Origin: Arachis hypogaea
Taxonomy: Eukaryota > Streptophyta > Magnoliopsida > Fabales > Fabaceae
Reading direction: 5' to 3'
Length of the DNA: 64,000 bases
Assembly (NCBI RefSeq): GCF_003086295.3
Contig: NC_092051.1
Coordinates: forward strand, 12,454,810 to 12,518,809
Position numbers and translations under genes: made by a program. A model generated the notes under the pieces. It saw nothing but the letters and a program-made list of their open reading frames with translations, made no database searches and was not told the DNA's origin. This document shows positions 1 to 12,448 of this stretch, piece after piece. The stretch's first letter is position 1. Every line of letters begins with the position of its first letter.

Positions 1-74
1 GGTTTAGAAATATATTAAATTCGTTTTTGGGCAACCACCGAACCAAAAATACAATATGCAGTGAACCAATTTAC

Positions 75-2357
75 CTTGTATTGCTCGCAGCATTTACAGA
101 AGGAGTAGAGCTTCCTTGAGTCTGTAAGACTTGCTCACTATCCATATTTACAGTCGGCACTCTACACAAGATAAATAAATATTAGTAATTGAATCTAGAG
201 GAATTAGAAAAGGTTGTAGCAAAAGTAAGCAAAGTAAGAAAAACAATTTGGGAATAATAAACTGAATCTTACGTCTGAGAGAATTCATTTTGTGCCTGTG
301 GAGAGTCAAACTGATCCGGAGCAACGTTTGCTGACTGAGCTCCATCATTTCTTTTCTTTGACCTTTTTTCTCTTATCATTTCCAATGCTCGCTTTCTTCT
401 TTCCGCAGCATTGTCTTTTTCTTGTTCAGTTCTGAAAGTTCACAAAATAAGTATCAAAGAATCTAGAACATAAGTATCAATAAAAGAAAGTATGATTCGA
501 GAAACTTACTCCTTGTGAGGTTGGGCTGGTGTTTTTGCCACCCTTTCCGGTTGTTTTCTTTTTATTACCGGTGTTTTCTCTATTTTATTTTCTCTGTAAA
601 ACAGATAAACACATTGAATTTATACCGGAGACAAGACACTAACAATGAAGTCAACCAAACTCAGAGACACCACTGAACCAAAATAAATTAAAGTGATGAA
701 CCAAAAATTAGAATCCCACCAAACCGAAAATAAATAATTTGCTGAACAAAATGTGATATATATGCAATCAACAAAACGTCTCACAGAAATTATGCAATAC
801 TTACTCATTTTCAGATTCGCTTGTGCTCTCTAAATCAATCGGCATAGGCTTTGTTTTTTTGGTTTGTTTTTTAACCACCTTCGGTGGTTGTTTTCTTTTT
901 TTTTTGTTCCAATTTTTTTTTATTTCTTCTTCTCTGCAATACATAAGATCAAGTGCATAAGAACATATTTAAGCAAATACAAGTTAAATGAAATCAATAT
1001 GAAAATTAAACTTATTAGCTTTCGGATTCAGATTCGGAAAGTCTTTCCTCTTCCAAAGAAGAACCCGCCTCAACAATTTTCTTTTTTATTTTTTTTGTTT
1101 TTTCTTTCTTTTTTCCCCTTATGTATAGAATTCCCTAAAACAGAAACAATGTATCAATTATTAATCATCAAGAAAACACATTAACAATCCGGTGAACCAA
1201 ATGAAACAATCCCATCGAACCGAAATATGTTTATATGATGAATATTACATGACAACTATTTAATCATCAATAAAAATGTTTCTTAATGCAAAAACTTTCA
1301 AATCAACAAACTAACAATTGCAAGTAAGAAAAATAAATTAATTATAACCTAAAACAGAAGTTTATTTAGTTAGTAGAGTATTTTAAAAGCATTTTAAAGC
1401 AAATTTTTCGGAAAATTTTAGTTGAGTATTTACCAATGGTTGTGTTGCTTCAGATGAAATCCGACCAATGATCATTTTCCTTGTCCAATGGGCCACCCAT
1501 GGTGCAGGGGGAGCATCAGGTGCAAACGGGTAGGGGAACTTTGTTTCGTGGAAGTATATCAACATTAATACAAAAACACAGCCATCAACAGACTGTTTCT
1601 TCCCGTTTCTCTTGTTTTCAACTCCTTTCATTAAGAAGTTGAGAACATGCTTTGTCCAATCCCACTCCTGAATGTTGTCCACATGAAAGATTGGTGGCTT
1701 GTGTATTGGGGAGGCCACACTTACCATTGTGGGGAGCAAGAAGCACTTTTGTATGAAGACAACAAAAGTCCTCTTGAATTTTTTCTGCTTCTCCTCCCCT
1801 TCTACATTCATATCCAGCACATTCCTTGTCTGCTGGACTCAGTTTGTTGTAATCAACCTTTTCAGGAAAAAGATTCCCTACAATATTTTAATAGCAAAAA
1901 TCAGAAAAAAATGGTTAGTTTAATTTTCCGGACACCAATGAACTGAAAATAAGTAGTAAGTGGAAAATGTATTACCTCCGTTGGTTATGCCGAAGGCAGC
2001 TGCTACTTTTCGAGGAGTTATGTATATTCTCCCCTGGAGAGTTTTTAGGCATCCTTTTTCATCATCAAACTGATCAAGCAATTCTTTCAACAGTGTATTA
2101 GAGACGTTCATTTCTGGGACGTTTGCCAGGGCACCAAATCCCATTTCTTCCACAATATCTTTCTTTTCTTGACTCATTTCTTTGTACACTGTTGCCATTG
2201 CCTTTGTTTGGCATCTGCAATAGTGAGTTTTCTGCAAGTTTTGAAACAGAATGTGAGGATATATTTATAATACAAAATAGATATTATTCGAATGAAAGCG
2301 CATAAATATATTTAATCTACTTACGTTATAATGTGCCTTCTCCTTCATTGTTGCCAT
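75..2357 (-). pseudogene. Ulp1-associated plant repeat gene, copy A (runs off left edge)
   Basis: Read on the minus strand this is a multi-exon gene. A short first exon starts at ATG 2357 and ends at a GT donor near 2324. Exon 2 (2231-1976) encodes motifs such as EEMGFGALANVPEMNV and GRIYITPRKVAAAFGI. A third exon (about 1890-1383) encodes FVVFIQKCFLLPTMVS, VDGCVFVLMLIYFHETKF and APWVAHWTRKMI. Serine/glutamate- and lysine-rich hinge exons follow (about 1080-1030, 850-800, 440-250, 163-75). From general knowledge, such modules precede a Ulp1 (C48) peptidase in many Arachis repeat genes; no His-Asp-Cys peptidase is visible here and it would lie beyond the left edge. Exon 3 has lost a stretch before LDMNVEGEE that copy B keeps, with a frame change. 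The family name is inference; the exon structure and homology to copy B are seen directly. Confidence 0.55.
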
Positions 2358-2999
2358 TTTCTTGTTGTGTTTTGCTGTAATGAAAAATTTTGGTCAATAT
2401 TTCATTCAATATATCAACAAGAACAAGCATGTATATGTTAATCAAGTCAATTAAAATGCAACAACCTACCGAACCGAAAATCGTTCACTCACAGAACCAA
2501 AATTACAAAGGCTACCGAACTGAAAAATGTTCATGTGGTTAATAAATGATGATCAACTTTCAATCAACAAGAATACTATTACTCCATGCAAAAGAAGTAC
2601 TGAAGATAGTAATAATCATTTTCAAATCTCTAGTTAAACTATTCACACAAATAAGAACAACCACATATATCTTAATCAAATATAATGAGACAATTTTACA
2701 GTAGTATGACTTATCAAAGTGAAAGAGTTGTCTCTAATGTCAATTGTCCTAAACAAAACTCATTCAATAAATCAACAACCACAAGCATGTATATATTAAT
2801 AAAGTTAACTAAAATGCCACAACCCACCGAACCGAAAATCCTTCATGCACAGATCTAAAATCATTCACAATAGTTCAATCTACTATCCACACCAATAAGA
2901 ACAAGCACGTATATCTTAAAGCCCTAGCTATACTATAAAAATCATTCATAATAGTACAATCTACTAAACGAAGCAAATCAAACTAGTAAAACTAAAATG

Positions 3000-3370
3000 A
3001 AACTAGGCGAAACCCGACATTGCAAGATTTTAAATGAACAGTAGTTTTCTCATACCTTTTGTATTCTTTGTTGCTGTTTTCATTTGTTTCTGATTGTTGC
3101 TTGCGAAATCTTCTTCCGATTCTTTTGCAGTAGTGGTTTCCTCAAAGAATATGATTGAAGTTTGAGTGATGTTCAGAGAAATTCGAAGAGAATGAGTGTT
3201 TTGGTGTATTAGTTTCGTGTTGAAAATGTAACATTCTTTCATAATGAAGCGCGAATGGAAAAGGAGTGGTTTTTTTGTGTCTAGCACGTGTTTTTCACTC
3301 TCCATTTAATGCGCTTGAATATATTTGGGTTTGGACCAACTTGGTTATATTTGGGCTTGGCCCAACTTGG
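3000..3370 (-). promoter_or_regulatory. Upstream/5' region of copy A, shared with copy B
   Basis: This stretch aligns with 5510-5830 upstream of copy B, for example the shared string CGACATTGCAAGATTT and then AACAGTAGTTTTCTCATACC. It is followed by the repeated phrase CCAACTTGGTTATAT. It probably holds the 5' UTR and promoter of the duplicated gene. The short open frame here (MESEKHVLDTKK...) shows no recognisable domain and is not annotated as a gene. Confidence 0.4.
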
Positions 3371-3690
3371 TTATATCACTCAAAGCAACTTGGTTAACAT
3401 TCTTTTAAAATTAGCTCTATGTTATGTTGAAATATGCACTTTTTCAGTTCACCAGGTGTATTAAATTCGATTCATTGTGTTCTTGGGGTTTATAATTTTT
3501 TGGTAAAAAACACCCTCATTTCATTCACTGTGAACATGCAACAAAACAGCAGCCAGGCAGTTCCAACAGGTATATAATAAGACAAGGAGTAATCCATCTT
3601 GAATCAGTATATACATTTACATTAATGTTGACATAATTACATTCAAAAGAAGCAGTGTCTGCTTTTTTAAACAAGTTAAACAAAATATTG

Positions 3691-5092
3691 TTAATTAGAA
3701 CCAGTCAAACTGCACTGGTTTTGAGATTCACTTGATGTTTCTGAATCCGTCGGAACAATTTTTTCTTTTTTCTGGAGCCTCTTTTGTCTTGTTCTTTCTA
3801 CCAGCGTTATATTGTCGAATTCGGATTCTGATTTGGATTCCGAAAAAGATTCCTCTTCTGAAGAAGAATCCATAACAACAACTTTCTTTTCTTCTTTCTC
3901 CCTTTTTCTTTTCTCTTTCCCCTTCAGAAAAGTTGTTTTGTTTTGCACCTTCTTTCTTTTTGTTTTTTTGTCCTTTATTTGCTTTCTATACAGAAGTCCC
4001 TGAAATACAAACTTATTTAGTTAGCAGAGTATTTTAGAAGCATATGAAATGAGGAAAGACAAAAATAATTAGGTGAATCAAAATGACCCCAAACACTGAA
4101 CCGAATGCAATTCATGTGATAAATAATACGTAATAAACATTCAATTATCAAGAAAAATATTTCTGCATGCACAGTGATTCAAATCAACACATTACTATTG
4201 TGTCTGTTGCTTCCTCAGAAATCCGGTCGAGCATCATCTTCTCTGTCCAATGGGCCACCCACGGTACTGGGGGAGCATCAAGTCCATCAAAGCGAGGGAA
4301 CTTGGTTTCATGGAAGTATATCAGTATCAAAACAAAAACACAGCCCTCAACAAACTGTTTCTTCCCCCTTTCTCTTATTTTCGATTCCATTTCTCAAGTA
4401 GCTGAGCACATGATTTGCCCAATCCCACTGTTGGATGTTGTCCACAGAAAAGATAGGCAGCTTATGGATCGCAGAGGCCATGCTTACCGTCGTCCGTAGC
4501 AAGAAGCACTTCTATACGAAGACGACAAAAGTCTTGCGGAATTTTCGCAGGTTCTCCTCCCCTTCAACACTCATATTTAGGACAGACTTTGTCAAAGTCG
4601 CCAATGTAACACATATGAGGCTGTCAAATATTGCCTTGTCTTCTTGATTCAGTTTGCGATAGTCAACCTTTTTAGGAAAACGATTCCCTATAATATTTTA
4701 ATAGCAATAAAAGAGCCAAAAAGGTTCAGTTTAATTTTTTATATACCAATGAACCGAAATTAAAGGTAGCAATGAACCGAAATTAAAGAAGCAATGAACT
4801 AAAATTATAGGGAGCAATGAACCGAAAATAAGCAAGAAGTGGAAAATGTATTACTGCCATGGTTTATGCCCAGCGCAGCTGCTACCTTGGCAGGTGTTAT
4901 GTATATTTTTCCATGGAGAGTTTTCATGCATCCATGATACTCATCATAGCAATCAATCAATTCTCTTAAGAGGGTGTGAGAGACGTTCATTTCTAGAACA
5001 TGTGCCAGGGCACCGAATCTCATTTCTTCAACTATATCTTTCTTTTCCTGACTAATATTCTTGAACACTGTTGCTATTGCCTTTGTCACCAT
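3691..5092 (-). pseudogene. Ulp1-associated plant repeat gene, copy B (truncated)
   Basis: This is a second, tandem, minus-strand copy of the gene at the left edge, offset by about 2.5-2.8 kb. The first coding exon starts at ATG 5092 and encodes EEMRFGALAHVLEMNV and GKIYITPAKVAAALGI. The next exon (about 4700-4184) encodes TLATLTKSVLNMSVEGEEN, SVDNIQQWDWANHVLSYL and CVFVLILIYFHETKF. That exon contains an in-frame TAG near 4536, where copy A has a Gln codon in FIQKC. A final visible exon (3948-3691) encodes a Lys/Glu/Ser-rich acidic hinge with SSSEEESFSESKSESE. Copy B therefore keeps a segment deleted in A, while A keeps the Gln that is a stop in B. No peptidase domain follows; copy A's upstream region starts soon after. 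Pseudogene status is inferred from the stop and truncation. Confidence 0.55.
4744..4836. repeat. Short tandem repeat, ~23-bp unit, inside an intron
   Basis: About four imperfect units begin CAATGAACCGAAATTAAAG and variants. The core word GAACCGAAA is also scattered through other introns of both copies (see findings). The repeat lies between the exon ending near 4860 and the exon starting near 4700 on the minus strand. Confidence 0.7.
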
Positions 5093-5509
5093 TGTTTTGT
5101 TTCTGTTTTGCTGTAATGAAAAAACATGATAAATAATGAAAGAGCTAGAAAATGATTGCTGTATGCTACCAAAATAATCTTAAACACTGATCATAGTAAG
5201 AAAAGGCCACTGAACCAAACAACAATCACTTGGTGAACCGAAATCACAAAGGCCACCGAACCGAACAATGTACATGTGGTGAATAAATGGTGATAAACTT
5301 TCAATCAACAAGAATAGTATTTCTCCATGCAAAAGAAGTACTGAACAGAGTAACAACCAATTACAAAGCCCTAGTTACACTATCCACTGAACTGATTGAA
5401 AATAACAAGTACAAATTTCATTCCAAGCCCTAGTTATACTGTAAAAATGCATTCACAATAGTTCGATCTTCTGAACGAAGCAAATCAATCCAGTAAACCT
5501 AAAATGCAA

Positions 5510-5830
5510 CTAGGAGAAACGCGACATTGCAAGATTTCAAGTGAACAGTAGTTTTCTCATACCTTTGGTAGTCTCTCTTACTATTTTTGTTCGTTTGTGG
5601 TTATTCGTTACCAAATCTTCTCGCTATTCTTCTGCAGTAATGGTTTTCGTAGAGAATGTGACTGAAAATTGAGTGATTTTGAGAGAGATTCGAAGAGAAG
5701 GATCAGTTTCGTGCGTTTTGAAGAAGAAGGAATGTTTTTATATAATGAAGCGCGTGGAAGTCACGTTTATTTTAGTGACGTTGGAGGTGCGTAAATTTAT
5801 TTGGCTTGGGTCAACTTGGTTACATGGTTA
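5510..5830 (-). promoter_or_regulatory. Upstream/5' region of copy B
   Basis: Homologous to 3000-3370. It includes the shared TTCTCATACC splice-side segment, purine-rich leader DNA and the CAACTTGGTTACAT phrase. No open frame of note. The role as promoter or 5' UTR is inferred only from its position and duplication. Confidence 0.35.
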
Positions 5831-6315
5831 CATGGATGTGTAGCATCCCTGAATTTTTAAAAACGAGTTATTAGCCTTTGCTAAAAAATTATTTTTAATA
5901 TGGTGATAAAGATGGTGTTTTGATTTAAGATTGATATTTAAAGTGTATTATAATATTATGGATATGTAAAAAATGTGTCCAACACGTATTTTACGTATTG
6001 TCAGAAAGTGTTTGCTTCAGTACGATGGTAAATTTATACATATCGATACGTTTAAAATATAGACAAATAATAACTAAAAATGTAAAATTTATTTTCCACA
6101 TCAACATTTAATTTTTTTGTTTAAAATATATATTATATTATCATTTTTACTATAATACCTTTTTAATTAAATACAAAAAAAAATATTTTTTTATTTAATT
6201 TTATAAAAGGACCTAAATATTCTTTTTTTTATGTTGGATAAAATGTATCTCTTTAAATTAATCAAATATTAAAATTGAGCTAATTTATATTTATAAATTT
6301 AAATAATTTAAAAAT
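5831..6315. other. AT-rich flank, no gene seen
   Basis: Very AT-rich DNA with no coding signal. It opens with GTAGCATCCCTGAATTTTT, which recalls the start of plant gypsy LTRs (TGTARCATCCY), so it could be an old LTR scrap. The last five bases, AAAAT (6311-6315), are the left target-site duplication of the following copia element. Confidence 0.4.
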
Positions 6316-6705
6316 TGTTAAGATAAGTATATGGTATGACCATTAATATGGGCGGCTGAAGTTTTCAAGGCAAAAAACTCAAGATTCCTATGAAGACTAG
6401 CTTTTAATAAAGGTTGAAAAATATAACCTTGTACAAGTATAAATAAGGCTTTATAGCTTGAGATATGAGACATACAAAACAGCAATAAAATTCTCTCTCT
6501 CTCTTATACGGCTAACTACAATCTTCTCTCTTATATTATTAATATAATTCTCTCTCTCTTCATATATAGTAAATATATTAATTATATATCTATTATATTG
6601 ATATAATAGTTCTAGTGAATATTATTACTATAGTTATCTAATTATATTTCTAAATTTTATATTTGTTACATCTTCTTTATTTATTTATTTAGTTATTTTA
6701 CAACA
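6316..6705 (+). repeat. Copia-1 5' LTR
   Basis: Direct repeat of 12554-12942 plus 19704-19721. Starts TGTTAAGAT and ends ACAACA. It contains a CT-rich tract near 6490 and AT-rich 3' half. Confidence 0.9.
6438..6445 (+). promoter_or_regulatory. Putative TATA box of copia-1 LTR
   Basis: TATAAATA within the LTR; the same box is kept in the 3' LTR at 12682-12689. It is likely the U3 promoter, but no transcription start can be shown from sequence alone. Confidence 0.5.
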
Positions 6706-6722
6706 CGTTATCAGCACGATGC
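6706..6722 (+). other. Putative primer-binding site of copia-1
   Basis: CGTTATCAGCACGATGC follows the 5' LTR directly. The TTATCAGCACGA word is seen at this place in some plant copia families; it is not the usual TGGTATCAGAGC initiator-Met PBS. The tRNA assignment is uncertain. Confidence 0.5.
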
Positions 6723-6765
6723 TCTAATGAAATTTTAGGAAGACTTCAGGTAACAAATTTTTATT

Positions 6766-7618
6766 ATGTCGAATCTCTTTCATTTTGAATATAATGCTTT
6801 TGATATATCTGAAAATAATTATTTATCATGGATACTAGATGTTAAAATCCATCTTGATTCAATGGATCTTGGAGATACCATTAAGGCTGAAAATAATACA
6901 TCCAAGAAGGATATAGCCAAAGCCATAATTTTTCTTCGTCGTCATCTTGACGTATGATTGAAAAATGAATATCCCACATTAAAAGATCCTGTGGATCTGT
7001 GGAAAGACCTTGAAGAAAGGTACAATCATCAAAAGACGGTGATACTTCCTCAAGCCCGATATGTTAGAGAAAACTTTCTTGACCTTCCATGCCTCGAATG
7101 TGCTCCTGCAGCAGCAGTATCGAGAAAAGGATTTAAAAAATTTTTGAGCTAATTTCTTGCTTTCTTGTTGTGAACGCAACAATGAGTTGCTCTTAAGAAA
7201 TCATGAAGCGCGCCCAGATGGCGCTGCCCCATTTCCTGAAGCAAATGCGACAAATTATAACCCTAGAAGAGGTAAATGGCAAGATTTTGATAACAAGAAA
7301 AATTATGGAAGGAAAAGAAATTATGTTCACAAGAAAGGATCTCACCAGAAGTGGGATAGAGAAAGAAACAATGGGCAAAATAAATCAATTGAGGATAAAT
7401 GCTTCTATTGTGGTGGAAAGGGCCATTGGTCACATACCTGTCGTACCCCGAAGCACCTAGTTGATCTTTATCAAGCATCCTTGAAAAGGGATGACAAAGA
7501 AAAGGAAATAAATTTTGTTTCAAATGATGAAAATTCCACCACTCATTATGATGTATCTAATTTCTTTAAGGATTCTGAAGAAAATATTGACTATTTGATC
7601 AATGATGGAATAATTTGA
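6766..7618 (+). pseudogene. Copia-1 gag (broken)
   Basis: Starts at an ATG encoding MSNLFHFEYN and the copia gag phrase YLSWILDVKIHLDSM. An in-frame TGA at about 6955 interrupts it, and the frame shifts near 7150. The downstream part is basic and contains a CCHC zinc knuckle, CFYCGGKGHWSHTC (about 7400-7441), which binds RNA in nucleocapsids. Gag would form the virus-like particle. As it stands, no full-length product can be made. Confidence 0.85.
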
Positions 7619-7719
7619 TATATGTATGTGTTTGTTAAGTATTCATGTAAATAATTTTACTGTGCATGTACTTCTACTCATTTTATTATTATTATTATCA
7701 TTTGTTTTTTAAAGAAAAA

Positions 7720-10700
7720 TGGCAAAGACATATTCTGAAGATATTTTGCCTTGCGAATAGTGCAAGTTCGCACACTATTCTTAAAAGTACTATATATTTT
7801 ACCCATCTTGTGCCAAAAGAAGATTATATTAATACTATTATTGGCTCAGGCAATGTGATAGAAGGCTCCGGAAGAGCTATAATTTTGTTTCCCGGAGGAA
7901 CAAAATTCATAATAAATAATGCACTGTTGTCTACCAAGTCTCGAAGGAACTTGTTGAGTTTCAAAAATATTCGCCGAAATGGATATCATATTGAAACAAT
8001 GAATGGGGGAAATCATGAGTATTTATGTATTACAACTTATGATTTAAATAAAAAGATTATATTAGAAAAGTTACCCTCACTTTCATCTGGGTTGTATTAT
8101 ACCAAGATTAGTGCAATTGAATCACATGCCATTGTAAACCAGAAGTTTACTAGCCCAAATGAATTCATAACTTGGCATGATAGATTGGGTCATCTGGGAA
8201 CAACCATGATGAGGAGAATTATTGAAAACTCTCATGGACATTCACTAAAGAACCAGAAAATTCTTAAATCTTGTGAATTTTGTTGTGCTGCATGTTCTCA
8301 AGGGAAGTTAATTTTAAGGCTATCACCAGTAAATATTGGATTTGAGTCTCCTGAATTCCTAGAAAGAATTCAATGTGATATATGTGGACCTATTCATCCA
8401 CCATGTAGATCTTTTAGATATTTTATGGTCCTAATAAACGCATCTTCGAGATTGTCACATGTGTGCTTATTATCTTCTCGCAACCTGGCGTTTGCGAGAT
8501 TACTGGCTCAAATTATTCGATTAAAAGCACAATTTCCAGAAAATCCAACCAAAGTAATTCATATTGATAATGCTGGTGAATTTACTTCCCAAGCCTTTGA
8601 TGCTTATTGTATGGCTAATGGAATAAGTGTTGAACATCCAGTAGCTTATGTTCACACACAAAATGGGTTAGCAGAATCACTTATTAAACGCCTCCAATTG
8701 ATTGCTAGACCCTTGCTTATGAGAACTAATCTCCCAACCTCGGTTTGGGGCATGCTATTTTACATGCCGCAACACTTATTCGTTTGAGGCCAACGAGTTA
8801 CCATCAGTTCTCTCCTATGCAATTAGCTTTTGGCCAGCAGCCAAATGTTTCCCATTTAAGAATATTTGGGTGTGCGATATATGTTCCCATTGCACCACCT
8901 AATCGCACCAAAATGGGACCCAAAAAAAAATTGGGGATATATATTGGATATGATTCTCCCTCTATAGTGAGGTATCTTGAGATACAAACTGGAGATGTAT
9001 TTAAAGCCCGGTTTGCGGATTGTCATTTTGATGAATTAAAATTTCCAACATTAGGGGGAGAGAATAAGTTTCCTGAAAAGGAACTTAATTGGAATGCATC
9101 ATCCTTGATGCATTTAGATCCTCGATTAGGGCAATGTGAACTAGAAGTTCAAAAGATTATACATTTGCAAATAATAGCAAATGAATTGCCTGATGCATTT
9201 TCCGATACAAAGAGGATAACTAAATCTTATATACCAGCGAAAAATGCTCCAATTCGAATTGATGTCCCAGTAGGACAAGTAGCCACTGAAGCAAATTCAC
9301 GCCAGAAGCGTAGCAGGCCTGTCGGTTCCAAAGACAAAAATTCTCGAAAGAGAAAAGAGGCCAATACTATTCCTGTTGAAAAAGACATAGTAAAGACACC
9401 TGCAGTTGTTCAAAATTCTGATATAATTTTAACGCTAGAAGACATCCAGGTACCTGAAAATTGTGAAAATGACGAGATCTCGATAAATTATGTCTTTACA
9501 AGGGAGAAATGGGACCGAAATAAGACTATTGTTAATGAAATATTTGCATATAATGTGGCATTGAATATCATGCATGAAAGTAAGGATCTTGAGCTAAGAT
9601 CAGTCGAAGAATGTCGACAAAGGAATGATTGGCCAAAATGGAAAGAAGCCATGAAGGCTGAGTTAGACTCACTTGCAAAATGCGAAGTCTTTGGACCTGT
9701 AGTCCATACACCAGAAGATGTAAAATTTGTTGGATACCGGTGGGTATTTGTGAGAAAACGAAATGAGAAAAATGAGGTTGTGCGCTACAAAGCCCGACTT
9801 GTGGCACAAGGTTTTTCATAAAGGCCCGGTATAGATTATGAAGAAACGTATTTCCCTGTAGTGGATGCGATAACATTCCGTTATTTGGTCAGTTTATCTG
9901 CATATCATAAACTGCATATGCATTTAATGGATGTGGTAACAACCTATTTGTACGGCTCATTAGATCATGATATCTATATGAAAGTCTCTGAAGGATTAAA
10001 GATATCTAAACCATCCAATGAATATTCGCAAGGGTTATACTCAGTCAAATTGCAAAGATCTTTATATGGTCTAAAGCAATCTTGACGAATGTGGTATAAT
10101 CGTCTTACTGAGTATCTGGCCAAAAATAGATTCAAGAATGATGATATCTGTCCATGCATTTTCATAAAGAAATCTGCATCTGGGTTTATTATAATTGCTG
10201 TGTATGTTGATGATTTAAATATCATTGAGACTCCTAAAGAGATTCCAACAATTATAAAAACTCTAAAAGAAGAGTTTGAGATGAAAGATCTTGGAAAGAC
10301 AAAATTTTGTCTCGGCCTGCAGATCGAGCATATAAAATATGAGATCTTTATTCATCAAACAACATACACAGAAAAGATCTTGAAAAGATTTTATATGGAT
10401 AAGTCACATCCCTTGAGTACCCCAATGATCGTAAGATCTTTGGATGTGGAGAAAGATCAATTCCGTCCTAAAGAAGAGAATGAAGATATCATTGGTCCTG
10501 AAGTACCATATCTTAGTGCCATTGGAGCGCTAATATATCTTGCTAATAATACGCGACCTGACATATCATTCGCGGTGAATTTACTAGCAAGGTATAGTTC
10601 CTCTCCAATCAGAAGACATTGGAATGGAATCAAACAAATCTTTCGATATCTTCATGGAATGGTTGATATGAGATTATTTTATCCCTATGGATCCAAGTCA

Positions 10701-11204
10701 CTATTAGTTGGCTATGCGAATGCTGGGTACTTGTCTGATCCACATAAAGGGAGATCTCAAACAAGAAACCTGTTCACATATGGTGGTACATCTATATCAT
10801 GGAGGTCCACGAAACAGACGATTGCTGCAACATCCTCTAATCATGCCGAAATACTAGCGATACATGAAGCTAGTCGCGAGTGTTTTTAGCTGAGGAGTTT
10901 GATCCAATATATTCTGTCATCATGTGGACTGATTGATCATAAGATAGCTCCAACTGTCCTGTTTGAAGATAATACAGCATGCATTACTCAACTTAAAGGC
11001 GGATACATCAAGGGTGATAGAACAAAGCATATTTCTCCCAAATTCTTCTTTACTCGTGATCTTCAAAATCAAGGGACAATTGATGTCCAACAGATCCGCT
11101 CAAGTGATAATCTGACAGATTTATTCACAAAGTCACTCCCAAAATCCTCTTTTGAAAGATTGGTACATGAGATTGGGAAGCGCCGATTTCAAGACATCAA
11201 TTGA
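7720..11204 (+). pseudogene. Copia-1 pol (protease, integrase, RT, RNase H), broken
   Basis: Domains in copia order are visible. Protease: CLANSAS, where the catalytic Asp codon reads Asn. GAG-pre-integrase zinc finger: WHDRLGHLG, then CEFCC. Integrase acidic residues are in IQCDICGP, HIDNAGEF and QNGLAES. RT: GYRWVF, LYGLKQS and YVDD (about 10204). RNase H: GYANAGY, with Asp changed to Asn. There is a one-base frame change near 8755-8785, and in-frame stops near 9819 (TAA), 10083 (TGA) and 10887 (TAG). The ORF ends at 11204, followed by a GAGGGGGAG tract. Decay by C-to-T type changes fits many of the lesions. Confidence 0.88.
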
Positions 11205-11306
11205 TGTCGACAAGAGGGGGAGACTGTACTCTTTTTTCCTTCGTCAGGTTTTTTTCCATTGGATTTTTCTTGATAAGGTTTTTAATGAAGCAGTCCCTAT
11301 CACTAA

Positions 11307-12448
11307 GGCTGCGTTTGTTTTTAGAGACAGGACAGAACATGACACTGAAACGGAGACAATAGGACGGAGACACTAAAAATTATCTTTTGTGTATTGTGTT
11401 TGGATACGATGGACAAGACACTAATGTAATGTCTAGTATTATGTTTGGATACACATGGATAAGACTAAAATATTATATGAAATGATTAAAATAGCCCTGT
11501 GATTCCAAATTTTCTACATCAATACAAATTAATTTAATAAAAAATTGAGAGTACGTAGGAGTACAGACGGAACTTGAAAAAAATATTTGAAGAGGCAAAA
11601 AATTTTAATAAAAAAATATATTAGTATTTATATTAAAATAAAATTTATAAATATAATTATTTTATTTTAAAATTTATTATTAATATGTAGGAATACATAT
11701 GGTTAAGATTAACGAAAAAAAATAAATTTGAGTTTGATTAATAAAAAAATTTGTTTAAGTTAATAAGCTAAATTAATTTTAAATAAAAAATTAATTTAAA
11801 AAAAATCCATTTTTACATGAAAAAACAATTAGTTTTTGCATATAAAAATATATTTTTATTTAAAAAAAACTATTTTTTTAATCTAAAAACTGATTTTTCT
11901 TTATAAAAAACTGATTTTTCTTTAAATTATATAAAATCAATTACAATTTATAAATTATTTTTTAGCATTTTAAAGGATTAATTTTACTTTTGCTAATATT
12001 TATCTTTTAAAAGTTTCAAGATTAATTATTTTTGTTATTATTTTTATTACAAATCAAATAATATAATATAAGGTTAAAATTGTATTAAAGTAAAACGATA
12101 AAAAAAGAATTATCTACCCCCAATAAAAAATTCTACAGAAAGAAGAGAGTACCTGGAAAAGAAAGAGATAGAGGAAGAACAGGAAGAAAAAAGTATCTCT
12201 GAACAACGCAATAGGAAAAATAAGAAGGGGTAATAGTGGAAAAAAAGAAAAACAAAATTTATAAAATTATCCGTGTCCACTCTTCCAAATCCCGTGTCCA
12301 TCATTGTCCTTCGTAAAAGAGTGGACACAAAAGTATAAAAAACTGTCTCGGAGACAATATGTCCACTGTCCATGTCTCTGATTCCAAACACTTTTTAAAC
12401 AAGTGTTGTCCATGTCTCCGTGTCCTGCCCCCGAAAACAAACGCTACC
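11307..12448. mobile_element. PIF/Harbinger-like non-autonomous element
   Basis: A 1142-bp insertion lies between pol and the 3' LTR of copia-1. The left end reads GGCTGCGTTTGTTTTTAGAG and the right end is its imperfect inverse (...CAAACGCTACC), flanked by TAA at 11304-11306 and 12449-12451. Inverted homology extends inward through the GAGACA/GTCC-rich ends; the middle is very AT-rich and non-coding. A TAA target and G-rich TIR fit PIF/Harbinger or Tourist-type elements. No transposase is present, so it would need a partner in trans. Confidence 0.75.

Noticed and set aside
148..348. Hydrophobic 66-residue minus-strand open frame
   Set aside because: It overlaps, in another phase, an exon of the copy A gene encoding a charged EKDNAAERRKRALEMI-type stretch; the hydrophobic reading has no family resemblance.
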